From positions 20,900 to 84,899 of the forward strand of contig VXCM01003450.1 of the NCBI GenBank assembly GCA_014773175.1: a stretch of DNA of 64,000 bases. The letters are read 5' to 3'. This DNA is from Lucifuga dentata. Lineage: Eukaryota; Chordata; Actinopteri; Ophidiiformes; Bythitidae. The notes beneath the pieces were generated by a model, which did no database searches, had not been told where the DNA came from, and worked only from the letters and a program-made list of their open reading frames with translations. The position numbers and the translations under genes are program-made. This document shows, one piece after another, positions 12,816 to 24,283 of this stretch (within the stretch, counting starts at the first letter, position 1; every line of letters begins with the position of its first letter).

Positions 12816-13128
12816 AGTGTGCCTGCATGAGTGGAGCAGCTAACAACAAACATGCTGCAGGCAGTGTGGACAGGGAAAGACTGAAAGCAGATTACAGAGC
12901 TGTAACAACAAAGCAGAACGGACTCTGCCTTTCGTTTTGTTTTCAATACAGCACTTTCTTCTTCATTTTCTTGCTTATTTTAATCCTTCTGTTTCCTCTT
13001 CTTCTTGGGTTTACATCTGGTTTGAGGATGCATTACCGCCTCCAACATTGTGAATTACAGGCACAGCCATGTTTTTCAGTGAAACTTTATTGGAATTGTC
13101 AATTAATAAAGTCAAACAGAGATTTTAT

Positions 13129-13769
13129 TTAAAGGACCTTACCACCCATTTTGCATGTTTGAGCCTAATATATTCAATTTTCATACACATAATGTTACTG
13201 ATAATCATTTCCCAAAGGATAAAACTGTATTTCAGCTTTCCTGATATTTTGCAAAATCTCTTTCAATATCAAATATTCAAGCAATACAACCACCTTAAAA
13301 ATCGATGTTTTGTCAGCTAATAGTTACACAAAATTATGAAGTCAAGGTCATTTCACGGTCATAAGTGCAGGTCTTTTTTTGGGACTATATTCCCTGGTGG
13401 AGACATACATTCACTCTGTACTTTATATTGTGCTTAAATTCTAAAATTACAAAACTCTGAAAAAAACCTGAATACACTTCTTGTTCACAATAATGGATTA
13501 CCTGTCCCAAGAACGTTTCAAGTATCAACAAGTTGATTTTAATAGCATACCAGAATGAANTGGATTACCTGTCCCAAGAACGTTTCAAGTATCAACAAGT
13601 TGATTTTAATAGCATACCAGAATGAAAGGACACCAATGGTGGTCTGGAAAAATTGTTTAACTCACCATTCCAGTAGTATGCTTTGGGAAATGATTGTCAG
13701 TAACTTTACATGTATGAAAATTGAATATATTAGGCTCAAACATGCAAAATGGGTGGTATGGTCCTTTAA
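13129..13769 (+). mobile_element. TTAA-flanked MITE, full-length copy (copy 2)
   Basis: TTAA, then AAAGGACC..., and at the right end GGTCC-TTTAA. The first about 85 bp (to cccaaagg at about 13216) is the inverted complement of the last about 90 bp (from ctttgggaaatgattg, about 13681), apart from scattered substitutions. The core at 13380-13410 reads gggactatattccctggtgg. An N at 13560 separates an exact 66 bp duplicate, so the true length is close to 574 bp. TTAA duplications are typical of piggyBac-class elements. No transposase is present. Confidence 0.88.
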
Positions 13770-16151
13770 GCATACAGTGTAAGTACCCCAGTTGGGCATA
13801 TCGACCCTTGAATACAGGGGAAGCACAGAGATCGGGGGCTTTAGTCATGTAGTATGGTAGATTCAATCGTACAGCGTAGATAACACAATGCACACGATAC
13901 TGAAAGTCATACTGTGTCCGCCTGGCTTAAGGTTCACTGTGGTTTCTTGAGATGAAAATGTAGTTACCAAGCCACTACATGAGTCCAAATGAAGACACAG
14001 GTCTAGATTTCAACTTTCTGCTATGATGTTATTCCTACCTCTGATTTAGATCTTTGGCTACACCTCAGCAACAAAATTCTCTGTAATGGATACAACACTT
14101 CATGTGAAGAGGCTGGATTGCTTCAGAACAAAAGAAATTGAGTCTATCAACAGAAGGTGGCCTTCTATACTGTTCCATTAGACACTCCTGCTCAGTGTAG
14201 ATACTTGAGGCATGCAAAATTCATTGTAAACAAAGTCTGTGGGTGTATGACCTCCATATTAAGCTCTATTTATGTTCTGCATATGGAACAGAGTGTTGAG
14301 TGTTGAGAGACGATTGCATGGTTTCAAGGTCTATTTGCATTTCATAAGGCAAAGGCAGAAAAGAAGACAGAAGGTTTGTAGTTGCAGACTGGCCTGGCTT
14401 GTAGAGCAGCAGAAAAGCGTGGAGCTTTGTTTACACGGTACTTGCATACTTGCCTGATATTCCCCACAGTGTTGCTCTGGGTGGCAAACAATGGCAAAGG
14501 ATGATACAAAGGTTCCTAGTGAGTATTTTTTTTCCCCTTATTTGTTTTGCACTACCATGAAACAGAGAACTCTTTGAGTAAAACATTGCTGTTCCAAATA
14601 CACCAACAACCCATCAACGAGCAAGTGTTTTTCTAAGATTCTAGGAAACAGCTTCATTAGAGGCTGGGTTGAATATCAATTCGCAATCCAACTAATCCAA
14701 AGTTTCTTAACTATGACAGACTCACAGTGTATTAGGAGAAATCACTACTTCTCCTCCTACACCGTCATTCTGGGGAGATCATGGGAGAAAAACACAACTT
14801 CTCATCCTTATTTCTGTAAAGAAAATCCCCCAAACACCTTGTCCTCTCCATATTGTTTCCCCTTTTTCTCAGAGCGAGATTTCCATTAATGACAATATAG
14901 CAAGGAGGCTTCCTCAACAGTTGAAAGGTTTAGAAAGTTGGTGGTTTTAGTTGATCAGAAAAAACCTGTGAGCTTAGATTTACAACAACACATTTACATT
15001 AACATGAATTATGCTCGAGTTGAATCTATTTCCATGGCCCTCTGGTTGCCATGTTTCATTAAATAGCTGAATTCTTAACTCTGTCATTAACTGTAGCTTA
15101 GATTTTGAAATAAATCAATCTCATACCACCAAAGCTGCATGCTGAGTCTCGTGTTTTCAGCTGGTGGACTCGACTGCAGCTGCAGCCTTGGAGTAAAGAA
15201 ATCCTGTAATTTCAGCTTCAAAGCTTAAATAACCTCAGCACTGCTTACCTAAAATCTGCCACCAAAAAAATCAATAGCTCATTCCGCAGCCCTGTAATCC
15301 TCAAATAAATATCATCGTCTAACTCTCCAGTACTTGGGAGCTATGATACTTGTACGAGTATACGTGTAAATCTGATGGATCACATAGAGTATGCGAGTGA
15401 CTGCGATGTGTTTGGTTGTTTGGGCTGCAGAGGCAGACGCTTAGATGTGTTATTTGAACACAACAAATTCAGGGACTTTTTTTTTTTTTATTAATAAGCC
15501 CTCGTGCATTGTTATTCTGAGCATGAGGGAGCAGAGATATGGCACAGAGCTACAGCAGAATGCATTGGTATGCTGCAGCAGCAAGCGAAGAACTCAGCAG
15601 GTCCAGCACAGTGCAGTATGAATCAGAGGGCAGGGTAACAGCCAGCCTGGCTGTCACTGTTCATTAGCGGGGCGCCGTAAGCTACCTAAAACCCAGCTGC
15701 AGACGGGAATTATGACCCAAACATGAACCCAAAACATCTCGAGATTGCAATGCCTGTAAGAAATTGTAGACAGTCTTGATGCATCATATTCTCAGTAAAT
15801 CCCGTTGTTTAAAAAAAAAAAACAAAAGAAAAAAAAAAACAAAAGCTAAGTCTAAATTAAAACCTTTTCTCATTGTGTTTAAACTGGTTGGTTAAGTCGA
15901 GTAAAGTTAAATTCTTCTTTTATAATGTATGATTAGATTTCGTTTTTAGCCTTGTTTTATTGTGCTTTTATTATCATTTTTTTGTGCATGCTATGAGTTG
16001 CTGCTGCTGCGTGTTTTGGATTGTGAAGCCCATTGAGAGATTGCGATACTGGGTTTCCAAATAAACTTGAACTGTCTGCAATTTAAATTAAATCCAGATT
16101 GATTCCATTAATGTGGCAAAATTATTTTTATAAATATAGAATTGCCTAAGC
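13770..16151. other. ltk: Intron; little recognised
   Basis: No exon-like signal. 15890-16075 ends tttccaaataaacttgaactgtc, possibly another decayed LINE tail. A-rich tracts lie at 15810-15845. Confidence 0.4.
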
Positions 16152-16921
16152 CAGTGGTTCTCAAACTTTGTGAACCAAGCACCACCTCTGAGCAAACCAA
16201 AACTTCTAATGCTGCATTCATAAAAGAGAATTTCCAATTTCTGATCGGAAAAAATATAGGAAAACACCTCCCTCAAGTCAAAATTCTAACTCGGAAAGTC
16301 GGACAAGCTTTCCCAACCCTGAGTTAAGATTCATATCGATACGGCTGCTCACACCATAAACAATAATTTCTCTATTTATCAATGAAAGTTTAGAACACTT
16401 TTCTCAAAATCTCAGCATATAGACACATTTAACACTGGCAAATGGTAAATAACTCATAAACAGTAAAACGTAGCTTCTTTTTGTTTAACGGAGCAAACAA
16501 AAGTTTTCATGGAGGTGTTCATGTTGTCTCCCACTTTGTTTAGCTCAAATGCAAGGTGGTCATAAAAGATATAATTCAGAGTTATTTCTGAGGTACAGTG
16601 AGTGCAGCATAAGTACTGTGTGTCAAGCACAAACTCTAAGAAAAATCACAGAAAAACTTTAGGTCAAGTTACTGACACCCACGCAGAAAATAAGTAGATA
16701 GTGTGCAAAATAACTGAATTCTTACTTTTAAAAGAATAATAAAATTAAAGCTATTTCTTAACAGAACCAATTTTTATTTGTGAATAATTTGCCACGATAA
16801 CGGCACATTCATACATTACAATTGTTTAGATTCTATCCAGGAGTGTCTGGAGTCATCTGATGTAACACCAGGTGCTGCTTCAAGTAACAGTGGTGGTACA
16901 TGTACAGTTTGAGAACCACTG
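16152..16921. mobile_element. hAT-type non-autonomous transposon
   Basis: Starts CAGTGGTTCTCAAACT and ends AGTTTGAGAACCACTG, a perfect 16 bp terminal inverted repeat of a type well known from hAT elements. The 8 bp flanks gcctaagc (16144-16151) and gtctaaaa (16922-16929) match at 5 of 8 positions, so the duplication is old. There is no transposase frame. Confidence 0.75.
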
Positions 16922-17292
16922 GTCTAAAAACATGTAGTTACATTTTGTCATTTTATATACATTTATTTGATATTATTGTTAAGCCTGAACTTTAAATCTT
17001 CAGATCTGAGCTGTTACTCAGCAAACGCAAACAAAAAACACTTCTGTAATCCTCATCTAATAAGTTTTATTGCCTTCTTCCGTGTTTGTACCTAAAATTA
17101 CATTAGAAGCTGTTACTGTTGATCTAGTTGCTGCTTTATAAAAGCGAATGAGGCAGCTGATAAACTGGAAGTCAAACGCTGAGGTCACCTTTGAATAAAC
17201 TTCTTTTAATTAGCCCCATATTTCACTACAGTGCTATAAATAATACATTGTGGGCTGTAAGGCATCTATGTTTATTGTTTGCTTTGTGTTTC

Positions 17293-18344
17293 TGAAAGGA
17301 CCATACTGGCAAGTTTGCACATTCAAGCCCAATATATACAACCTGCATACACATTACTTACTGACAACCAATTTCCACAATGTAAAATTGTATTCTTGTG
17401 TTCCTGTTTTTTTGCCAAATCCCCAAATCTTTCAAAATCAATTGTTCAGGTGATATACTGCCTTAAAAATCAATGTTTTGCCTGCTAGCACATTTGTCTG
17501 AATGTAGAAGAGAAGGTCGTTTTTAATGTTTTGGTAAAAGATGTGTTCTCCTGGGACTATACTCCCTGGCAGAGACATACATTTTCTTCTGTGCAGTTCC
17601 ATGTTGAACCGGTTAAATAAAGCTACTTTGACAAAATGTTAACAGATGCCATGTTTGCTATGATGGATTATTTATCTTAAGTGCGTTTCAAGCCTCTACA
17701 AGTTGATTTTAATAGCGTACTGGAATGAACTGAAACCAAAGGCGGTCTGGAAGGTGGGGAAAAAAATCTAAAATTTTCTGTTCCACTAGCATATTTTGGG
17801 AAATAGCTAGTAACGTACAGTGGGGTCCAAAAGTCTGAGACCACATTAAGAATCTGTGATGTTTTCCATGTAAATCTGGAAATAATCAGAAAGTCTGACA
17901 TCACAAGAAGCTCTGTGGAACATTGTTAGATCATGCTGGGATAACTTGGCTCATCAGGTTTTGCACAAACTTGTGGAGTCCATGCTAGCTGAAGTTCATG
18001 CTGTCATAAAAGCAAAAGGGAGGCATATCAAATACTAAGATATTCTGAAATTCATGTACATTTTTCAAAGATTCAACTTTTCACTCAAATTTTTAAGATG
18101 ATATCATTTGTAATGAAAAAATCTTGTATTAAATTCAAAANGATATTCTGAAATTCATGTACATTTTTCAAAGATTCAACTTTTCACTCAAATTTTTAAG
18201 ATGATATCATTTGTAATGAAAAAATCTTGTATTAAATTCAAAAAGAATGCAAAATAGAAGTATTTGCATAGTGGTTCTGACTTTTGAACCCCGCTGTATG
18301 CAGTTTATTGGGCTCAAACATGCATCACCAGAATTGTCCTTTAA
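17293..18344 (+). mobile_element. TTAA-flanked MITE interrupted by a mariner-type element (copy 3)
   Basis: Begins gaaaggaccatactggcaag and ends gaattgtcctttaac. It carries the core (gggactatactccctggcag, about 17551) and the phrases tgcgtttcaagcctctac and gttgattttaatagcgtac. Its right arm is split by the insertion at 17818-18296: tgggaaatagctagtaacg before it, atgcagtttattgggctcaaacatg after it. Confidence 0.8.
17818..18296. mobile_element. mariner/Tc1-type MITE nested in the TTAA MITE
   Basis: TA (17816-17817) precedes CAGTGGGGTCCAAAAGTCTG, and AGAACCCCGCTG-like right-end sequence (cttttgaaccccgctg) is followed by TA (18297-18298). TA duplication and the cagtgggg ends fit Tc1/mariner. An N at 18141 separates an exact 102 bp duplicate (18039-18140 and 18142-18243), so the true length is about 376 bp. 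Confidence 0.75.
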
Positions 18345-18579
18345 CACCCACAGTAGCATGTGATAATTCATAAAATGAATTTTCAGTATTTCATTGAGCC
18401 TGACTTGTGCTACACATTATGCTGCTGGACATTTGCACATACTCAAAATGAAAACACCAACTTGGCCTCGACCATGTAGACCTTGCTGCGTTTGGCTGTG
18501 GATGAAATTCAGTTTGAGCAGGCCTTGAGTAAGCGTCTGCCAAAGACTGGTCTCTGCCATGACTAATGCAAGTCTCCTA

Positions 18580-18600
18580 AAAAAAAAAAAAAAAAAAAAN

Positions 18601-18650
<50 letters not shown>

Positions 18651-18662
18651 ATATATATATGT
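18580..18662. repeat. Poly-A, N, then (ATCT)n and (AT)n
   Basis: About 20 A, the N at 18600, twelve ATCT units, then a short AT run. Confidence 0.9.
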
Positions 18663-19716
18663 ATATTGCCTTCAGCCTACAAAAATCCAATTATTCCCAG
18701 TCAAATGGCAGTTTTTGCAAAGGTAATCCTTTTGAAGGGCACTACAATGACTATCCAGTGATGTCAAGTACGAGTTACGCAGCAGACAGATTCACCGCCT
18801 GATCCATGGAGATTGCTATGGAGGCAGCTGGGAGTGCTGGGATTACTGTTAATGGTGCTCAGTGTGTGTGGAAAGACGTGTCCATGTATATGCTGGAGAG
18901 AAGAAAAATGAACTTCCTATGCAGCTTTACCCAATAAACCAATTTAATGATACTGGTGAAGATAAAATGGTTAAACTGACATTCAGTGACAACTGGAGGA
19001 CAATGGATGCATCATCAAGCGTGCAAACTCGTTAAAATATACATCACAGTAAAGCAGAGCAGCATAGGAAAAAAAAAAAAGCCATGGATGGCTAATATTC
19101 TGCGTGATGCATTCTCTTCTGTTTTCTCACCTAAACATATTACAGGACCGTGTCGTAATGCTCAGGGATCCATCATGCTAATCACTCAGACTGATCACTC
19201 ATGGAAATGATGCCTTTTGCTGAGCTGCAGCATCTCCCATCAGCAGGTCTGATTGATTGGCGATAAAATGACACTGTGTCAAGTGTGGCTTTACGTAATG
19301 GATACCTGGCCCAGATTAAAGACTTGCCATCTGGGAAGTGAGAAACAGGGGATAGATGATCCTTCAGTTCTGTCATACTGCCACCGGAGGACATAAAACA
19401 CAAATTGGTGTGCAAATATCTGCCGGAAAATGTCAGCTCTTTAGATAAAAGGGCTCTGATCCAATAAGCCTGTGGTGATAAAGGTGATGGCGACTTTGCT
19501 CCAGCTTAACATGAATAACAATTTTTCACATCATATTCTGCTGATGGGACCATGTTATCTGATTGCATTGTACAATTGAGATAATATCATTAGGATGCGA
19601 TCTGTTGTTGAAAGCATCATCATTATCATCATCATCATCCAAAGATGCCCAGAAAGGTTTGTGCGTCACTCACATTTGTCATTTACTAGTTTACATTTGG
19701 GCAAAAGATTGTATCT
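18663..19716. other. ltk: Intron; nothing recognised
   Basis: A short (ATC)n run lies at 19617-19640. No exon or repeat family is recognised. Confidence 0.4.
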
Positions 19717-19800
19717 ACAGTGTCCTCCACTAATATTGACAACCATAGTAAATTAAAGCAAAAATGGGCTGTGAAACAAAAATGTCTTTATTGTTTATTC
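19717..19800 (+). mobile_element. Possible Tc1/mariner-like end
   Basis: TACAGTGTCCTCCACTAATATTGAC resembles the start of a fish mariner-type MITE. No matching inverted end is visible in the next kilobase, so the copy is truncated or decayed. Confidence 0.35.
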
Positions 19801-21379
19801 CCTTGATCTTTCATTCAAAATATTAACAAAAATATAACCTTTAATTGACGTAAACTAATTGAAAGGAAACAAATTCTTATCATGAAACAAATATTTTTTG
19901 TGGTTTCTGATCATAGTTTGCTACATGCTAATCTCACAGATTTATTTTTGATGTTTTCTTTTTTTATACATAGAGCAGATTTACGATCTAGAGGTTCTTC
20001 CCTCAAGAGTTTTTTCAAGATTTTTTACCCAGAATTTTTAATGTCCTTTTATTTTTCAAGAGTTTTCTAGAATAAAATATAAAAATCAAGAACTTTTTAC
20101 AATCAAAATTGACCTTAGAATCGATTTTAGATTTTTAAAAATATTTTCTCCAAAATTTTAAAAGTTATTCCTAAGTATTTCTTGAATTTCCAGAATTAAG
20201 CACTTTTACATAACGGGGAAATTGGCAGAAATGTCAGATATTTGACATCCAAACTTTGTCCATATCGAGTAAAGATTTTTCATAGTCAATCTTTTCAGAT
20301 ATCAAATAACAGACAAACTTAATGAAAACTGAAACAGCAAAAGAATAACTTTTGACTCTCGAAGATAATGTAGTAAATATAAAAACCACAGTGGTCTTAC
20401 CGCTGCATATCTTAGCTTCCCCTTCCAAAACTCACAAAACAAGCAATGACACATTCTCCTGTTTCTAGAATTAAATTTTTGGAAAGGTAAGTAAACAGGG
20501 TTGAGTCAGTTTAACGGCGTGTCATGTTTTTTAAATGAACACAGCTGCTCTCATTCTGAGTCTGAGCTACATTCACTTGCAGAGATACTGGCACACATTA
20601 TTATTCCCATCACAGCACAGACAGGTTGCTCTAGATAAGAAGAGATGCAGGGAGGCGCCAAACCCTTAAGCTTACATTCTCCCCATGTTAGACTTGATTG
20701 TTGTCTTATTTTCTGGTTTAATACTGTTAAACCATCTCAATTATAACTCAGAAATGTCCGGGAAGGTGACGTAGTGCTTGACCTTTCAAAAGCAGAAAGG
20801 TTCTATACAGGAACATGAACCCTTTATCAGTCTTATCCCTATGTTATGTCAGATTTCTAACTGTTCTAACATTTCAGTCAACATCGAAGCTTCCCGATGA
20901 GATTGCGCACGTGCGAGCGTGATGGTCATTTTTAATTGCTAAGCATAGCCGCAGCACATCTACTGAAGTCAGATATCTAAAGGACATGGAGTGATTTCTT
21001 CTTGTAATCGCAGGATTATTCAATATGCACACAGCATTTGCTTGGCTGAAATTAGGAATGACACACGAGAAGAATTATGGGTTACGTCAAGGTAGCTTCA
21101 GCGAACGACTCATCGATAAGCGAATCTTTCCAAAAATTGTCAGTCAAGGCAAATATCGAAAAACTAACAAAGGGCAGAACTGTATTGATTATTAATTGAA
21201 TTGCTTCGTGTCACTTTGAATGTTTACTGAAGTCCATAAACAGTGTGCACATGTCTGAGGCCAATCCATTTTTTCCATTGTGCTTGTCAGGACTGATCAA
21301 TCATGTAATCAATCAAGCAATTTCATTAATTCTGCCGAGGGCTGATGAAAAATCATTCCAGCATTTTTACAGTACTCAC
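19801..21379. other. ltk: Intron; nothing recognised
   Basis: AT-rich, with no exon-like or repeat-end signal that I can name. Confidence 0.4.
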
Positions 21380-21474
21380 AGGCCAGGAAACAGTCCAAGC
21401 TGAAAGAGATGTTGTCAAGAGAAATGGCTGAACCGGATCCAGGCCCATCTTCTGTGCTGAACTGCAGCCAGAAC
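21380..21474 (-). CDS. ltk: ltk/alk exon: end of MAM domain 2
   Basis: A 95 bp exon with acceptor gttcttctgcag and donor T/gtgagt, phase 2 in and phase 1 out. It reads FWLQFSTEDGPGSGSAISLD, then NISFSLDCFLA. Human ALK has RFWLQ...GSRAIVAFDNISISLDCYL at the same place. The D-N-I-S-x-S-L-D-C signature closes MAM2. The codon split with the previous exon gives Trp where human ALK has Arg. Confidence 0.93.
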
Positions 21475-21589
21475 CTGCAGAAGAACAGAGCAGCTTTTAT
21501 GACTTTGTGGCCTCTGAGGGGCGGAACGGCTTCAAACTGAGACGTTTTGACATTATTCTGCTTTGAGGGGAATGTAACTACATTTTAGC

Positions 21590-21659
21590 TTTGGATCGCA
21601 CACCTTGTATGCCTATGATGTCTTATTGGCTCTTGGCTCTCTTTTCCTTCACCTCTCCC

Positions 21660-21703
<44 letters not shown>

Positions 21704-22065
21704 ATCCCCGTCTTTTTTTGTGTGTGGGCCATTTTATTCTGTTCTTTACATGTACATGCTGTTATATTTTCAAGGTTTTATCCTCCTGTAACATTTCATT
21801 GTTTTTATGTCTGTAATTTGTAATTCGTCTGTTTCCCTGCGGTTCCTATCGCACACACCCAGCCATTCAGGGAGAGAGGCAATTCAAAGAGAATTGCCTC
21901 TCCTGATGTTTTTTCCATTTTTTTTTTTTTTTTTACTTATAATAAGTTTTTTTGAGGGAGTTTTTTCCTCATCTTCATAGAGAGCTTGAGCTGTAAAAGC
22001 CCTTTGAACCATTGTATGTGATATCATGCTATAGAAATAAAACTGACTTAACTTAACTTACTAAA
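21590..22065 (+). mobile_element. LINE 3-prime tail, copy B, with CT microsatellite
   Basis: A (CT)n run at 21661-21701. Then phrases in the same order as copies A and C: ctgtaatttgtaattcgtctgtttccctgcggttcctatcgcacac, gaattgcctctcctgatg, ttccat, agagagcttgagctg, cctttgaaccattgtatgtgatat, and the tail aataaaactgacttaacttaactta. The repeated acttaactta is a typical LINE terminal microsatellite. Confidence 0.6.
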
Positions 22066-22518
22066 TAGTGTTTGCTATCTATTACAGCCAAATACAAGAC
22101 AGAGTAGTTTCACCTTCCAGCATAAGACTACATGGATGCTTTAAATATATAACAATTATTCAGCTGGAAATAATTATGAATATGACAATAATACAGTTGT
22201 ATTATTGTCATATTTTCATTTACAGTTTTCCCAGCACCTCAGTTTACTGACTTTCATCAGAAGTGTTAATGCTGTAATGGCTGTAATGTATATGTATATT
22301 GTATAAATGTGACTTTGAAAATCAAAGGTTATGTTTACATAAGGGGGAGGGAATTCATAAAACATGTGCTAACTACTCAGCGTGATGCTAAATCATTCTT
22401 TCAGCATCTGATGTGTTTTATGATTAGCTTACCTGACATACAAATGACATGCAAATGAAGAAATATCATAGTAACGCCTCTTTCAAACAATGAAAGAGGC
22501 TGGTAACAGATGGTTTTA

Positions 22519-22910
22519 TTAAGGGACCATAAAAGCGATGCTGCATGTTTAAGCCCAATAAATACTATCCACGTACACATTATGTTACTGATAACCAATT
22601 TCCAAAATATAAAACCATATTTTAGTTTTCCTGTTATGTTGCCAGATCCTTTAATCTTGCAAAATCAAATGTTCAGGTGATACATCCACCTTAAAAAAAT
22701 CACCATTTTGCCTGCCTATGTATGTCTGAATGTAGAAGGGATAATTTTTTATTTTCTCAGTAAAAGATATCTTCCCCTGGCGGAGACATACATTGGCTTC
22801 CATCCAGCCTTGTGTTGAACTGATTAAATAAAGTATATTTTGGAATAAAAAATAACTAACATGTATGTGGATTGTACATATTGGGATCAAACATGCAAAA
22901 TAGCCTTTAA
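22519..22910 (+). mobile_element. TTAA-flanked MITE, internally deleted (copy 4)
   Basis: TTAAGGGACCATAAAAGCGA at the left, caaaatagcctttaa at the right, with the cccctggcggagacatac core at about 22775. At 392 bp it is about 200 bp shorter than full-length copies. Confidence 0.78.
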
Positions 22911-24110
22911 TGAACACGGCTGCATAGCTATCTGCCTTTCCTGACATGTTAAATCTGATGCGTTTTTTTATGAGTAACCCCATAAAACTTTTAGCCCCAA
23001 CATGTTGCATTAAAATGCTTTCTGCATCAACATACATTATCCAGACATGAAAAAACGCACCTCAGTGGAAGGTTTGAATACATAAAAACAATGCACTGCT
23101 GTTATCCAGACAACATACCGATGGATTGGATCTCAGTCACAACTAGCCACGCATAAATGTAAGCAGATCTGGTAGACAAGTTTGAGATTTATCTGCTCAC
23201 GTGTTGAAAACGTCATACCACTTGTTATTTTGAATCGAGTCTGGAACAGAATCAGCAATATCAGTTATTGGTTATATTTTAAAAAATGGAACTTTCAGTC
23301 TTAAGTTAACATTGAATAGAGCTGTTGACCCTTGATTGGCCATTTTTTTGTTCTCATACATACCTTTTTATGTGTTCATTTGCATTTCCTATTGAATTTA
23401 AGCTCCACAAAGGTCACTACACAGAGACTTTCAGGTTCACCTACTGCTAACGGATGTGACATTCTAATTAAGAGGCACAAACGTGGCTGGCAACATAAAT
23501 CCATGAATCAAATATGAATCACTCTCAAGGGAGCAGAATTAGTAGAATTATCCAGGCTTGAACAGCAAAGAAACCCTCAACCAGGCAAACAGAGTGAAAA
23601 ACTCCATTTGAGAAGATTTTGCTTTTCTCTTGCTTTTTTTTTTTTTTAAATTTTGCTTTAATTTCAGAATTCTTTGAGGGGAAAATCAGGGCCGTAGCTA
23701 ATTGGAAGGAAAGTAGGATGAGCAGAGCCCTGTGTATTGATTTTTTTCTTTCTCTTTATCAGTGGTATAAAGACAAAGAGGGAGATTTTGTGCAGCAGCA
23801 TACACATGGGAGGTCCATAGTATAGCACTAAAGGCCCCTATGGGATTTATTAATTTTGTGGAGAAAATGTTTCCTAGAAAATGGAATGTAAATGGAGAAA
23901 ATCTGCATTCAGTTCAAGAGAGGTGAAAAGAAAAGCTTATTGGTGCTGTGTCTGAGTTCTCATTTTGTGTGTGTGTGTGTGTCAGAGAATTGCTTTGCCC
24001 TTAGACATGTCAATGGGACAAACAGTTTGATCCCTTCTGACAGCCCAGACGTGTCGTTTTGAAATAATCTAAACCACCTGCCATTTGCTGAAACTGATTA
24101 TTCATCTTAC
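22911..24110. other. ltk: Intron; nothing recognised
   Basis: Intron left of the 24.1 kb exon. A short (GT)n run lies at 23966-23982. Confidence 0.4.
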
Positions 24111-24283
24111 CAGTCTGCAAGTCCGTAAAGGGGAAGTATGATGAGTTTCCAGCCCCTCTCATATCTGGGTTCACTGGCTGAGTGCCACAGTCTGCGCCGC
24201 TCCTCAGGGCCAGTACCGTTCTCCATTATCCATAGAGACAGCGCCCCCTTCTGTAAGCCTCCAGAACAAACCCAAAACCGCAC
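24111..24283 (-). CDS. ltk: ltk/alk exon: MAM domain 2 core
   Basis: A 173 bp exon, phase 0 in and phase 2 out, acceptor cctcaacag and donor G/gtaaga. It reads VRFWVCSGGLQKGALSLWIM, then ENGTGPEERRRLWHS, RYERGWKLIILPLYGLAD. This aligns with [27 protein letters not shown]...VWH...W-MVLPLLDVSD of human ALK, with the Asn-sequon, Trp-His and L-P-L anchors in the same order. It is the longest and best conserved exon here, and the clearest single piece of evidence for the family. NGT is a likely N-glycan site. Confidence 0.93.

Noticed and set aside
13494..13626. Tandem duplication inside the MITE
   Set aside because: Exact identity and the central N mark an assembly overlap.
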